Positions 1 through 11,727 of a stretch of DNA of 64,000 bases are shown piece after piece. The notes beneath the pieces are model-generated. The model saw nothing but the letters and a program-made list of their open reading frames with translations, made no database searches and was not told the origin of the DNA. Both the position numbers and the translations under genes were made by a program. Location: positions 953,348,097-953,412,096 of the forward strand of contig OY728121.1 in assembly GCA_963277665.1 (NCBI GenBank). Reading direction: 5' to 3'. The stretch comes from Viscum album (taxonomy: Eukaryota > Streptophyta > Magnoliopsida > Santalales > Viscaceae). Position 1 is the first letter of the stretch. Each line of letters opens with the position of its first letter.

Positions 1-820
1 CATCTTTTATCAAGCACTTTTTTATGCTATGTATTTTACTTTTTATTTTATTATTATGTAATATTATATTAAATATTACCATTACTTACCATTTTATGTA
101 AAAATTAATATAGGTTCCTTTAACTCTCATTAATCCTCCCATGATCCTTTATGTACACCCGTTACCATGCTGAAATTTTGTAAGGATTCTTTTCTCTATT
201 CATGTTTATTCATTACATTATGTAATATATTTCTATTTCATAAAGTTGGGAAATGTCTTTACATGTGCCTATTATTTTTTATTTTATGATAAAATGATGA
301 TATTACCCTTTCTCTCTCATCAACCATTTTTATGAATTCTTAGGTAACGTTGTTTTGCTTTTGAAATTTCACCACAATCTTCCATGCCAAAACAATTATA
401 TAGTGAATACCATAACCATTATCATATCAAGGGAATTCAACTTTATACACATATACTTACTAATTATGTACTTACATGTATGTATTAAACACTCCTTGAT
501 CATGGAATAATTTATGATGATGAATAAATCCATATTTTATGGTCTATGTGGCACACATAAGAATGATAATGAAATGATTATGATGGGTGAGCCCATATAG
601 CACTCCAATGAATTTGATAATGTTTAGAATCTTGATACGTCATGTTGGGATAGGGAGTGAACCTGATTCCTTTAAGGTACTTCATCCACTATGATGTTTT
701 GGCATTTTATCCTTGATATATTTTTAAGATTTAGTGTTTTAAGTTGTTTCCAAATTTCCAATGTTATGATTATCATTCTATATCATGTCTCATTATTCAT
801 TTTTACGATTCCTACTCTTT
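1..820 (+). mobile_element. Gypsy element A, 5' LTR, left fragment
   Basis: This segment aligns along its whole length with about 27449-28265 of the 3' LTR of element A. For example, the stretch around TGTACACCCGTTACCATGCT occurs at 151 and again at 27602. The LTR begins upstream of the window. It is broken at 820/821 by copia element B and resumes at 19967. Hand-compared stretches differ from the 3' LTR by roughly 11-19 percent, so the element is old. No reading frame here looks coding; the 65-codon frame at 691-888 crosses the junction with B. Confidence 0.85.
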
Positions 821-1037
821 TGGTTGAAGTTGGTTCCCTAGATCCAACTTTTATATACTTTATTATAAACTTATATTCATTTTTTTGAATATGAATAAAT
901 TAAATATCACATCATGATTGTTCTTCTACGTGACATTGTATGCGATAAGGTCCCAAGAGGAGCTGTCACACTAAAAGGTCATAGAAGTTCCCCACTATGA
1001 TGAGAACCCAGAAGTGATATGAAACTATTCTTAAATA
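821..1037 (+). repeat. Copia B 5' LTR, first part
   Basis: This part aligns with 17967-18190 of the 3' LTR. It starts with TGGTTGAAGTTGGTTCC, against TATTAGAGTTGGTTCC in the 3' copy. It is cut after AAATA at 1033-1037, the target site of element C, and continues at 9941. Confidence 0.85.
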
Positions 1038-2064
1038 TATATCATCCCGTCTTTTTATAACATAAACTTTCATTACATTACACAAAACTGAGGATCTTTA
1101 AGGTTTAGTGTCTTGGAAACCAGGAACATAAAACATGAAAACATAAAACATTCTTCTTAAACACTTGAAAGGCTTCTCCTCATGTTCATCCTAGATTCAT
1201 TACTACATCTCATAACCTGGGGACATACATCAAAAAAAGGGTGAGCAGAAGGCCCAATAAGGGAAACAAGAGAAACATTTTACATGAGAACTTGAGATAC
1301 TTCAATAAGGCCATGAAAAGAATTTTAAGGCATGAGAAAGAAATCATGAGGCATATCATAATAAAAATAAATTTTTCATAACTTGAAGATGTGGCTGCAA
1401 CATTTAATATTGACAATCATTTCGTTTCACCAAGGTCCATCCCCAAGTTGTCATTAAAAATTACCAAGGTTATTCACCAAGGTATCAGTCTAAAAAGTCA
1501 TCTCTAGAGATTAAGTCTTTACCCAATGCATTGGAGCTCTATCTGGGCGCACCATTGAAATGTCTTTATTATCATGTGATCCACATATATCATCATCAAT
1601 CATTTCATAAACAACCCATATAGCATAAAATAAATGAGTTTCATTTCATAATCATAACGTTTTAAAAACTGCTTTAATGGCATGATCATTATGTCACTTT
1701 AAACCCACAGAAAGGGAAAGCAAGTTTCATGTATGTAAATCCCAGAATTTAAAATAGATAATTTTGATATATATGTGAATACCCCTGTAGAAATAAGAGC
1801 TTTGAGTATTCACTTAATAACATAAAATAATTTTGAGAAAAAGAGAGAGGCATTTTGAGATGAAAATTCTGCAACATAATGGCTATGTTACAGGGTTTTA
1901 GAAAACATTGAAAAGAGAGGGGAAATGGTTCAAACATTCATAAATGACTCATATAACAGTAGAGGTACATAATATAAGGGATTTAAGAACATGGTAATGA
2001 AATTTGAAAATATACTATATGAAATGAAGAACATGAAAGGAAGACAAAAATAAGATTTCTCTTA

Positions 2065-2960
2065 TGAAAATTCAGCAGCCTAACGGCGTCACATAAACTT
2101 CAAACAAAAATGAATTGATGAGATCAAATAGGGTATCTCATTATATGAACATAAAAGTCCAGTATGATAGATATAGATATCATACCCAAACATAATAAAA
2201 AGGAAATTGAAAGACTTGACATGAATGTAGAACTTTGATAAAGAGAAGGGTGAAAGAATCCCTTAAAAATTCGGCAGCCTAACGACATCACTTAAACTTC
2301 AACAAAAATGAATTGAAAAGACCAAATAGGGTCTCTAATCATATGAAAATAAGAGTCTAGTATGATAGATATAGAGATAATACCCCAACATAATAAAAAG
2401 GAACATGAAAGACTTGACATGAATGTAGAACTTGAAAATGAGAAGGGTGAAAGAATCCCTTAAAAATTCGGCAGCCTAACGACATCACTTAAACTTCAAT
2501 AAAAATGAATTGACAAGATCAAATAGGGTATATAATAATATGAAAATAAGATTCCAGTATTATAGATATAGAGATCATAAATCAAAATAATAAAAAGGAA
2601 CTTCAAAGACTTGACAAGAAAATAGAACTTGAAAATGAGAAGGGTGAAAGAATCCCTTAAAAATTCGACAGCCTAACGGCATCACTTAAACTTAAATAAA
2701 AATGAATTGACAAGATAAAATAGGGTATCTAATAATATGAACATAAGATTCCAGTATGATATATATATAGATCATACCCCAACATAATAAAAAGGAACTT
2801 GAAAGACTTGACAAGAAAATAGAACTTGAAAATGAGAAGGGTGAATGAATCCGTTACAAAAAGTTCGGCAGCCTAACAGCGCCACTTAAACTTTCATAAA
2901 ATGAAATGATGAGAGTAAGAGGGAGTCTCACATCATATGAACATAAAAAGTACATTATAA
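2065..2960. repeat. Tandem repeat of ~198 bp, 5 units, in C 3' LTR
   Basis: The marker GCAGCCTAACG recurs at about 2073, 2272, 2469, 2666 and 2866, giving periods of 199, 197, 197 and 200 bp. Each unit also contains a variant of AAATAGGGTCTCTAATCATATG and CCCCAACATAATAAAAAGG. The array lies downstream of the presumed TATA box, so it would be in the transcribed leader (R/U5). Confidence 0.9.
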
Positions 2961-3433
2961 TGAATATAAAATAACATCCTCCAACATAAGAAAATGGAGC
3001 ACAAAAGAAATGACATAAAAGAGATCACTTGAAAAGAAAGAGAGAGGTCAGATCCCTTACCTTAAAACGTAACTCTTAAAACTCAAAGGTTTTGACCTTG
3101 AGGGCTTGGGGGAACCTTGGGAGGACTCCTTGGGAGGTAAGGAGACCAGAACTTCGTTGATGATGGTTTTTGAGTCAAATGGATGAGAGGAGGGCTTGGT
3201 ATTTCTAGAGAAAGTGAGGGGGCAAGGCATTAATGGCCAAGGGACACCTCACATGTGCTTTTCTCAAAACCATGTGCTCTCCCATGATATTTACCATTAA
3301 GTTATGCCACATGAGTCCCCCAATACAAATATCCATCACCTTAGGTCGTCCAACCCTTAAAATATCTCATGAAATCACCATGACACAGTTATGATGTCAT
3401 TAAACATACCGAAACCCTAAAACTGTATTTTTA

Positions 3434-3720
3434 CTATTCACTGAAAATTCAACTCTCTCAGAAAAATCCCAAAATTTCACACTAACGAAATATCAATGCT
3501 CTGATTTCAAAAATGAACTCCATTTTATAAAAATAATTTTCTAAATATTTTTAATTTTATTTTTAAATAAATACACTATTCACCAAAAATTCATTTTTTT
3601 CAGAAAAAACCCCAAAAATTACCTTAACATAATATCGATGCTCTGAGTTCAAAAATGAAATCCATTTTATAAAAATAATTTTCTAAATATTTTTAATTTA
3701 ATTTTTAATTTAAAAACACT
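3434..3720. repeat. ~142-bp tandem duplication in C 3' LTR (U3)
   Basis: The motif CTATTCAC starts at 3434, 3576 and 3719, marking two units of 142-143 bp. They share ATGCTCTGA and the block around CATTTTATAAAAATAATTTTC. The same two units occur in the other LTR at about 8714-9002. The block lies between the 89-codon frame and the TATA position, where enhancer duplications are common in LTRs. Confidence 0.85.
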
Positions 3721-4152
3721 ATTCACCCGAAAAAACTAATACTTGAATAATAATTTATGAAACCGTTATTTAACCATTTTATTGAATCACATTACTTAAT
3801 CAAGGTGCCTAGATTATTTTAAAACTTTCTTTAAGTGAGATTACTAATCCATTTGGTCATTTTACTAATACTAATCATAAAATCACTATTCATAATTTAA
3901 TATTCATCAAAAATAAAGTTGATCTTATTAGACTCTAAGTTTCATACTGAACATAATTTTAGAAGACCATTTTTTGAAAATCATTACACATTTTTAATTA
4001 TTTAAGGTTTAAATAAACATTTTTTTCAAATATCCTTTCTCTAAAATTCACCAAAAATATGCATACTATATTTATCCGGACATTTGAAAATTCATAAACT
4101 TTATAAGAAGAAATCCCAATTTTTATTTAAAACAAAGGATTACACAAGGCAG

Positions 4153-4422
4153 TTATGGTCTCCTTACAGAGCCCCATATCACACCAGCATATGAACTAAG
4201 TGTAAGGTGTGCTAAGGTGATAGAATCCGAGGGAGGCTCGGCCAACATCTCACAAGTAGTAATTTCTATCAGTTTGAACTTATCACGAAGGCGATCTCTT
4301 TCTAGCTTCACACGATGAAGTTCAGCTTGGGTTTGGTCCAGAGCAAAGCCCAGTGGTGCTACCTTCTTCCCAAGTTCTGTTAAATGGGCTTCGATCAGTC
4401 CAAGACTACTGGGTGAGGTCAT
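4153..4422 (-). CDS. LTR-embedded 89-aa hypothetical protein (copy 1)
   Basis: This open 89-codon frame begins 231 bp inside the LTR of C, upstream of the TATA position (U3). It is intact in both LTRs of C (the other copy is 9435-9704). A colinear homologue of the same length sits 227 bp inside the LTR of the unrelated gypsy element A (25569-25838). By hand, 39 of 89 positions are identical between this copy and that of A. The predicted product is hydrophilic. Residues 28-55 look strongly helical (LDQTQAEL, then an E/R/K-rich stretch and a KLIEI motif) and could form a coiled coil. An EPP motif (62-64) follows and the C-terminus is RRP. I recognise no family. In a 3' LTR it could be translated only from an mRNA covering U3. 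Confidence 0.5.
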   Translation of the reverse strand: MTSPSSLGLIEAHLTELGKKVAPLGFALDQTQAELHRVKLERDRLRDKFKLIEITTCEMLAEPPSDSITLAHLTLSSYAGVIWGSVRRP

Positions 4423-4653
4423 CGAATCTTCTTTCTATATTAATTAACCAAGATTACTTGTATTTAGAGACAATAATCAAAACATTTTGTTCACAACGGT
4501 CATATTGACCAATGGTCATATAAGAGTCAAAACCCAATGGTCTCATTTTAATTATAATCATGTTTATCAAATAAAACATTTTTGTTGATTATAAAAATAA
4601 AATAACACATGAAATTAGGAAACAAGATTTATTCAAAATTTTGGGTCGTTACA

Positions 4654-6305
4654 ATCTTCCCCCCTTAAGAAATTGCGTCCTCGCAATTTTTAAAATTGGG
4701 TTTTGAAATTTCATTGAAAGTCCCACATCGAAAAAAGAGTCAGTAACACTATTACTTTAAAAGAAAGAAAAGGAAGTACAAAGGCCACCCGAGTTTACTC
4801 ATACTAGGATTCCATGTAGGAAACATGGACATGGAGGAGAAAACAAAGGGTCACATTCTAAAGGAGAGTGATAGAAAACATGATTAGGAGAAAGTTAACC
4901 ATAAGAAAATCCCAAACTTATGATGTGTGTAAACAATCTTTGATTACCTAGTATGAAACGTAAACCAAAAACGTTTTTGTTTTACGTTCCTTTTCATAAT
5001 TTTGAGGAATTAATTTACAACATAATACATAAAAATAAGGAAATATATCTACCTTCATGTAGTGTTTCACCCTTTAATAAGTTTCTACCAAACTAATCTT
5101 TTCTCCAAACGATGAGCATTCAAAACTACTTCGTCTCATCAAAACAAAAGAATCATCTTCTAGAGAATCACATAATCCACAAAAGATTAACTATTTATTT
5201 CTTCTATCTTTAAACATTATCCCAAAAACAGAAAGGGTAAGATAAAACAACTCTTCAAAAAGAAAGAATCCCATAGGAATGGAAACTAATTTTAAATCTT
5301 CAAAGTTCCATGGTACTACCCAAAGTTCATCATAGACCATTCCATAAATAATGGTCCTTAAAATTTCTCAAAATAAACTAAACAAAGATTGAAACCCAAA
5401 TACAAGAAGGATTTGATAACATAGTCTTCCAAAATAAACTTCATTGTTCATCTCCAAACAACATCAACCACTCCTAACATCTTAGAACAAATGTAGCTAA
5501 CCAAAACATATTTTACCCAAGATAGGTTAATCATTCCCATAAGTAACCTAAATTACTATAAGTCCACCTTAAATTCATCTATTCTTCAAAATATAAGTCG
5601 ACCTTACTCCTCAATGAAAATACAGTAGTAATCTATTTACCTCGATCATATAGGGTCCCCAAAATAGTGAACGTCTTCCAAAATAATAATCATCCTTTAA
5701 TCCCCTAATCACCTCTGTCATATTAATACGGAAATCATCGCATTTCCTATCACATTGGTTGTTGGGACATGTTCTTCCATTTCCCTCCATTAACTAAGAA
5801 AAGAAACTATAATTAGGGGCTTAAATACTTAGCTAATAATCATGAAAAGGAAACTTTAAGCATAAAAGGATAAACATGTAGAATAAAACTATATCCTAAC
5901 TTGTGATCCCCTAGGTTCTAAACTAGGTTATCCATGATCATATATTCTTATGTGAATCTTTATTTTGTTTTATCCTTATTCCTTTAATAATGGTTCATAC
6001 TAAGCTTATGGATTTACCAAAGCATATCCCCCTGGAGTGTCGTAACCAACAGTGCAGCAAGGCCCGTTTTCATGTACCAGTTCCTGTTTGAGTCTAGCTC
6101 AAAGCGGTGTTTTCAGGTTTTACCCCTATGTACATCTGTGCCAGAGCCACCTCTACCTGCTCGTATCCAAACAGGGATGTATTTTCTTGGCAACCCATTA
6201 CTCAATACTCACCAAAATACCAGGAAAATTTCCTATATATAAACTTTTCTATAGGATTATTCCTAAAGTTTTCATATCCTAATTTCCACAAATAACTAAA
6301 CCATC
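4654..6305 (-). other. Element C interior, non-coding
   Basis: The interior between the C LTRs has no gag, protease, reverse transcriptase or integrase similarity that I can see on either strand. Only short frames are present (such as 6052-6282), without domain signatures. Next to the 3' LTR it keeps the GAGGACGCAATTTCTTAAGG context that typically precedes the polypurine tract in plant gypsy elements. This fits a deletion derivative that has kept only cis-acting ends. Confidence 0.7.
4655..4668 (-). other. Element C polypurine tract
   Basis: On the minus strand AAGGGGGGAAGA lies directly before the 3' LTR start TGTAACGACCC. This is the expected primer for plus-strand DNA synthesis. Element A has the same arrangement at 25329-25341. 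Confidence 0.8.
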
Positions 6306-6318
6306 CTCTGATACCAAC
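6306..6318 (-). other. Element C primer-binding site (iMet tRNA)
   Basis: The minus strand reads GTTGGTATCAGAG immediately after the 5' LTR end (...GATGATATA). TGGTATCAGAG is complementary to the 3' end of plant initiator methionine tRNA. This fixes the orientation and the inner LTR boundary of C. Confidence 0.9.
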
Positions 6319-7347
6319 TATATCATCCCGTCTTTTTATAACATAAACTTTCATTACATTACACAAAACTTCGGATCTTTAAGGTTTAGTGTCTTGGAAA
6401 CCAGGAACATAAAACATGAAAACATAAAACATTCTTCTTAAACACTTGAAAGGCTTCTCCTCATGTTCATCCTAGATTCATTACTGCATCTCATAACCTG
6501 GGGACATACATCAAAAGAAAGGGTGAGCAGAAGACCCAATAAGGGAAACAAGAGAAACATTTTACATGAGAACTTGAGATACTTCAATAAGGCCATGAAA
6601 AGAACTTTAAGGAATGAGAAAGAAATCATGAGGCATATCATAATAAAAATAACATTTTTCATAACTTGAATATGTGGCTGCAACATTTAATATTGACAAT
6701 CATTTAGTTTCACCAAGTTTCATCCCCAAGGTGTCATTAAAAATTACCAAGGTTATTCACCAAGGTATCAGTCGAAAAAGTCATCTATAGAGATTAAGTC
6801 TTTACCCAATGCATTGGAGCACTATCTGGGCGCACCCTTGACATGTATTTATTATCATGTGATCCACATATATCATCATCAATCATTTCATAAACAACCC
6901 ATATAGCATAAAATAAATGGGTTTCATTTCATAATCATAACTTTTTAAAAACTACTTTAATGGCATGATCATTATGTCACTTTAAACCCGCGAAAAGGGA
7001 AAGCGGGTTTCATGTATGTAAATCCCAGAATTTAAAATAGAGAATTTTGATATATATGTGAATACCCCAGTAGAAATAAGAGCTTTGAGTATTCACTTAA
7101 TAACATAAAATAATTTTGAGAAAAAGAGAGAGGCATTTTGAGATGAAAATTCTGCAGCATAATGGCTATGTTACAGGGTTTTAGAAAACATTGAAAAGAG
7201 AGGGGACATGGGTCAAACATTCACAAATGACTCATAAAACAGTATAGGTACAGAATATAAGGTATTTAAGAACATGTTAATGAAATTTGAAAATATACCA
7301 TATGAAATGAAGAACATGAAAGGAAGACAAAAATAATTTTTCTCTTA

Positions 7348-8245
7348 TGAAAATTCGGCAGCCTAACGGCGTCACATAAACTTCAACCAAAAATGAATTG
7401 ATGAGATCAAATAGGGTCTCTAATTATATGGACATAAAAGTCTAGTATTATAGATATAGATATCATACCCCAACATTATAAAAAGGAACTTCAAAGACTT
7501 GACATGAAAGTAGAACTTTGAAAAAGAGAAGGGTGAAAGAATCCCTTAAAAATTCGGCAACCTAACGACATCACTTAAACTTCAACAAAAATGAATTGAC
7601 AAGATCAAATAGGGTCTCTAATCATATGAAAATAAGAGTCCAGTATGATATATATAGAGATCATACCCCAATATAACAAAAAGGAACTTGAAAGACTTGA
7701 CATGAAAGTAGAACTTGAAAATGAGAAGGGTGAAAGAATCCCTTAAAAATTCGGCAGCCTAACGGCATCACTTAAAATTCAATAAAAATGAATTGAAAAG
7801 ATCAAATAGGGTCTCTCATAATATGAACATAAGAGTCCAGTATGATAGATATAGATATCATACCCCAACATAATAAAAAGGAACTTCAAAGACTTGACAA
7901 GAAACTAGAACTTGAAAATGAGAAGGGTGAATGAATCCCTTAAAAATTCGACAGCCTAACGACATCACTTAAACTTCAATAAAAATGAATTGACAAGATC
8001 AAATAGGATCTCTCATCATATGAAAATTAGAGTCCAGTATGATAGATATAGAGATCATACCACAACATAATAAAAAGGAACTTCAAAGACTTGACAAGAA
8101 AATAGAACTTGAAAATGAGAAGGGTGAAAGAATCTGTTACAAAAATTTTGGCAGCCTAACGGCGCCACTTAAACTTTCATAAAATGAAATGATGAGAGTA
8201 AGAGGGGGTCTCTCATCATATGAACATAAAAAGGACAGTATAATT
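7348..8245. repeat. Tandem repeat of ~198 bp, 5 units, in C 5' LTR
   Basis: Markers at 7356, 7555, 7752, 7949 and 8149 give periods of 199, 197, 197 and 200 bp. This is the same register and copy number as in the other LTR. The expansion therefore predates this insertion and was copied by reverse transcription. Confidence 0.9.
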
Positions 8246-8482
8246 AATATAAAAGAATATCCTCCAACATAAGAACATGGAGCACAAAATAAATGATATA
8301 AAAGAGATCACTTGAAAAGAAAGAGAGAGGTCAGATCCATTACCTTAAAACGTAACTCTTAAAACTCAAAGGTTTGGACCTTGAGGGCTTGGGGGCACCT
8401 TGGGAGGGCTACTTGGGAGGTAAGGAGACCAGAACTTCGTTGAGGATGGTTTTTGAGTCTAATGGATGAGAGGAGGGCTTGG

Positions 8483-8491
8483 TATTTATAG
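8483..8491 (-). promoter_or_regulatory. TATA box of element C 5' LTR
   Basis: CTATAAATA on the minus strand lies 1444 bp from the LTR start and is followed by C- and T-rich sequence, as expected for an LTR promoter. The equivalent in the 3' LTR (3200-3208) is mutated to CTAGAAATA. Confidence 0.5.
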
Positions 8492-9434
8492 GGAAAGTGA
8501 GGGGACAAGGCATTAATGGCCAAGGGACACCTCACATGTGCTTTTCTCAAAACCATGTGCTCTCCCATGATATTTCCCATTAAGTTAGGCCACATGGGGC
8601 CCTCAATACAAATATCCATCACCTTAGGTCGGCCAAACCTTAAAATATCTCATGACATCACCATGACACAGTTATGATGTCATTAAACATACCGAAACCC
8701 TAAAACTGAATTTTTACTATTCACTGAAAATTCAACTTTCTCAGAAAAATCCCAAAATTTCACACTAACGAAATATCAATGCTCTGATTTAAAAAATGAA
8801 CTCCATTTTATACAAATAATTTTCTAAATATTTTTAATTTTATTTTTAAATAAATACACTATTCACCAAAAATTCATTTTGTTCATAAAAAACCCCAAAA
8901 ATTACCTTAACATAATATCGATGCTCTGAGTTCAAAAATGAAATCCATTTTATAAAAATAATTTTCTAAAGATTTTTAATTTAATTTTTAATTTAAAAAC
9001 ACTATTCAACCAAAAAAACTAATACTTGAATAATAATTTATGAAACCGTTATTTAACCGTTTTATTGAATCACATTACTTAATCAAGGTGCCTAGATTAT
9101 TTTAAAACTTTCTTTAAGTGAGATTACTAATCCATTTGGTCATATTATTAATCCTAATCATAAAATCACTATTCATAATTTACTATTCATCAAAAATCAA
9201 GTTGATCTTATTAGACTCTAAATTTCATACTGAACATAATTGTAGAAGACCATTTTTTGAAAATCATTACACATTTTTAATTATTTTAGGTTTACATAAA
9301 CATTTTTTAAAATATCCTTTCTCTAAAATTCACCAAAAATATGCATACTATATTTATCCAGACATTTGAAAATTCATAAACTTTATAAGAAGAAATCCCA
9401 ATTTTCATTTAAAACAAAGGATTACACAAGGCAG

Positions 9435-9704
9435 TTATGGTCTCCTTACAGAGCCCCTTATCACACCAGCATAGGACCTAAGTGTAAGGTGTGCTAAGGT
9501 GAGAGAATCCGAGGGAGGCTCGGCCAACATCGCACAAGTAGTAATTTTTATCAGTTTGAACTTCTCGCGAAGGCGATCCCGTTCTAGCTTCACACGATGA
9601 AGTTCGGCTTGGGTTTGGTCTAGAGCAAAGACCAGTGGCACTACCTTCTTCCCAAGTTCTGTTAAATGGGCTTCGATCAGTCCAAGACTACTGCGTGAGG
9701 TCAT
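9435..9704 (-). CDS. LTR-embedded 89-aa hypothetical protein (copy 2)
   Basis: This is the copy of the 89-codon frame in the 5' LTR of C, starting 231 bp inside it. It differs from copy 1 by about nine amino-acid replacements (including P4R, A22V, G25V, D47E, E53K and E58A), with no stop and no indel. The helical LDQTQAEL segment, the EPP motif and the RRP end are kept. It is probably not translated in place because it lies upstream of the LTR's own TATA box. No known family is recognised. Confidence 0.45.
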   Translation of the reverse strand: MTSRSSLGLIEAHLTELGKKVVPLVFALDQTQAELHRVKLERDRLREKFKLIKITTCAMLAEPPSDSLTLAHLTLRSYAGVIRGSVRRP

Positions 9705-9940
9705 TGAATCTTCTTTCTATATTAATTAACCAAGATTACTTGTATTTATAGACCATAATCAAAACATTTTGTTCACAGTGGTCATATTGACCAATGGTCA
9801 TATAACAGTCAAAACCCAATGGTCTCATTTTAATTATAATCATGTTTATCAAATAAAACATTTTTGTTGAGTATACAAATAAAATAACACATGAAATTAG
9901 GAAACAAGATTTACTCAAAATTTCGGGTCGTTACAAAAAA

Positions 9941-11727
9941 TGTGTTCTATGTATGGATCATATCATTTGAGTGACACAAATGATATAGGATATTAAGGGT
10001 GGAGAATCATAGGGCATTGAGACACCTTCTCATAGTTTACACCCTTGGTAAAATCCAGTAGGATATTATGAGAACGAGAACCAATAGTTGGAAATCCACA
10101 TTTATAAGTGTCATTGGATGTTCCTATCTGCGGATGTGTGTACTGGTCCATATACTTTAAGATTATAATTAATGGATATTATGAGTCACGTAATTTGATG
10201 TATTGATGAATACCATGACGACAGATATTCTTGGTGAGGTTGGATACGTTGGGTGCGTCATCAGTAATATAGCATTAACGAATAATGCGAGAAAGGATTT
10301 ATCCCTTCTATTCATTTAAGAAAGTTAATATCTCAATCCCTTTGATGAAAATGATATAGATTAAATAAATCAATTGACATGGTGTTCTCTTGGAAATTTC
10401 TATTTACAGAAAGACAAAGAAATAGATATTGATCACATAGGTTGATGGCAATGGCATGCAACCTCATCAATTGGAGATACTATGATAAAAGGATTATATT
10501 ACATGGTAAGAATTTGTATGAGGTGAAATTTCATTGCAACATTATTTTTTTTCTCTATGGGTGCCTTGGAATGTTTCTATACGCTAACCATGGACTTTAG
10601 GCAAGCTTGCCTAATGCCACTGAGAAAGAGGCCTAGAGGGCCACACACTAAGTGTATTGAGAATCTCAGTTAAACAATTTATTTTTTAACAAGGTTAATA
10701 AATATTATTCCTGATCATGGTTTAATAATTATTCATGTATGCCTAATTGCAATTATTCTTTCTCTAGTTATTTGAGAGAATATATTGTGTGCAGAATATT
10801 TAATAAATATTTATTTGTTATTTTGCTGAATATAATATTTATTTATTTATTTATGAATAATGAAGTGATATTTATTAAATGAATAAATAGCCATCATTCA
10901 AGGCATGATAAATATTTAGGAGGATTAGTGGACCGAGTTTAAGGGTCCAGTGAGAAATAATAATATTGAATATTATTTTATTAAATAATATTTAATTATT
11001 ACTCACAAGATAAGCACATGTCAGGAAATAATAATATTTTTGTTATTATTTGACATGGGGGTTTCTCTAGGATTAATAAAATAAATAAAGGCACTTGTGA
11101 AAATTATTTTATTATAACCCCAGTGATATAAATTCCTGATTATATTATTTTCTTAGTAGCTCAGGGAAATCCAAGAAGTTCCAATTTATTTGTGAACAAC
11201 TTTTTAAAGAAAAACTATTAACCCTAGAGAGTTATTTATTATCCAAGAACGCTCTCAAGAACGAGAGAGATCCTCCTCCACCATATCAAGGAGAACACTT
11301 TGGAAGTGGTTCTCAAGGTGATCAAAGGAAAATGATGTATGCACAAGGATATTTCATGTTAGCACTCCGAGACTCCTTCGATGACATCTGAAGATTTGTA
11401 GAACACATGTGGATCACCACTAAAGGAGATCTACCCTTGATATCTACAACGCAACAACAGTGCACTACCGATCTATGGACAGACGCATCAACGAAGAAAG
11501 AATAAACCTTAGAGGTAATTCTTATTAATTTAAATTAATTATAAATAATATATCTTTATCTTCTCTCTAGGGTTTCATTTTTTTCATTACTTTTTCTTAT
11601 TTATTTGATACAATTCCATGGATTACAGTGTTCATCATCACATAGATCCCATATTGATAATTGATTATGGAAAAAATAAATGTTGGGAACCACCCCTCCT
11701 ATACTTCCACTGCGCCTGGAACCTACA
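9941..11727 (+). repeat. Copia B 5' LTR, second part
   Basis: The copia B LTR resumes here after element C. TGTGTTCTATG at 9941 continues the sequence matched by GCGTTCTATGG at 18184 in the 3' LTR. It ends at ...GGAACCTACA, against ...AGAACCAAAA in the 3' copy. It includes a transcribed-leader-like part (about 11200-11520), also found at 19430-19750. The weak frame around 10440-10600 is LTR sequence shared with 18623-18841 and is not a gene. Confidence 0.85.

Larger units (their letters stand above)
1038..4653 (-). repeat. Element C 3' LTR
   Basis: This is the left LTR copy of C, read on the minus strand from 4653 down to 1038. In order it holds the 89-codon frame (4422-4153), a tandemly repeated block of about 142 bp (3720-3434), a decayed TATA position (about 3200-3208, CTAGAAATA on the minus strand, against CTATAAATA in the other copy), and five tandem units of about 198 bp (about 2960-2065). 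Confidence 0.9.
1038..9935 (-). mobile_element. Non-autonomous gypsy-type element C (LARD-like)
   Basis: C is a complete minus-strand LTR element with LTRs at 1038-4653 (3616 bp, 3' LTR) and 6319-9935 (3617 bp, 5' LTR). The LTRs start TGTAACGACCC and end GATGATATA on the minus strand. A primer-binding site matching TGGTATCAGAG (initiator Met tRNA) adjoins the 5' LTR at 6306-6316. A polypurine tract (AAGGGGGGAAGA) adjoins the 3' LTR at about 4655-4668. The interior is only about 1.67 kb and shows no gag or pol trace, so mobilisation would need proteins from another element. The target duplication is AAATA at 1033-1037 and AAAAA (one change) at 9936-9940. The LTRs are nearly identical in length and only a few percent different where compared, so C is the youngest element in this nest. 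Confidence 0.9.
6319..9935 (-). repeat. Element C 5' LTR
   Basis: This is the right LTR copy of C (3617 bp). It holds the second copy of the 89-codon frame (9435-9704), a TATA box, the two ~142-bp repeats (about 8714-9002) and five units of ~198 bp (markers at 7356, 7555, 7752, 7949 and 8149). In hand-compared stretches it differs from the other copy by only about three positions per hundred. Confidence 0.9.

Noticed and set aside
1749..1937. 62-codon minus-strand frame conserved in both C LTRs (also 7032-7220), and the pair 1210-1416 / 6438-6686
   Set aside because: The LTRs are nearly identical, so openness in both copies is not independent evidence. Unlike the 89-codon frame they have no homologue in element A.
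6052..6295. Overlapping 76- and 62-codon frames in element C interior
   Set aside because: They overlap in two frames, stop in the primer-site region and show no gag or pol feature.
8359..8622. 87-codon minus-strand frame in the C 5' LTR
   Set aside because: The matching sequence in the other LTR (3058-3335) is not open, and no domain is visible.
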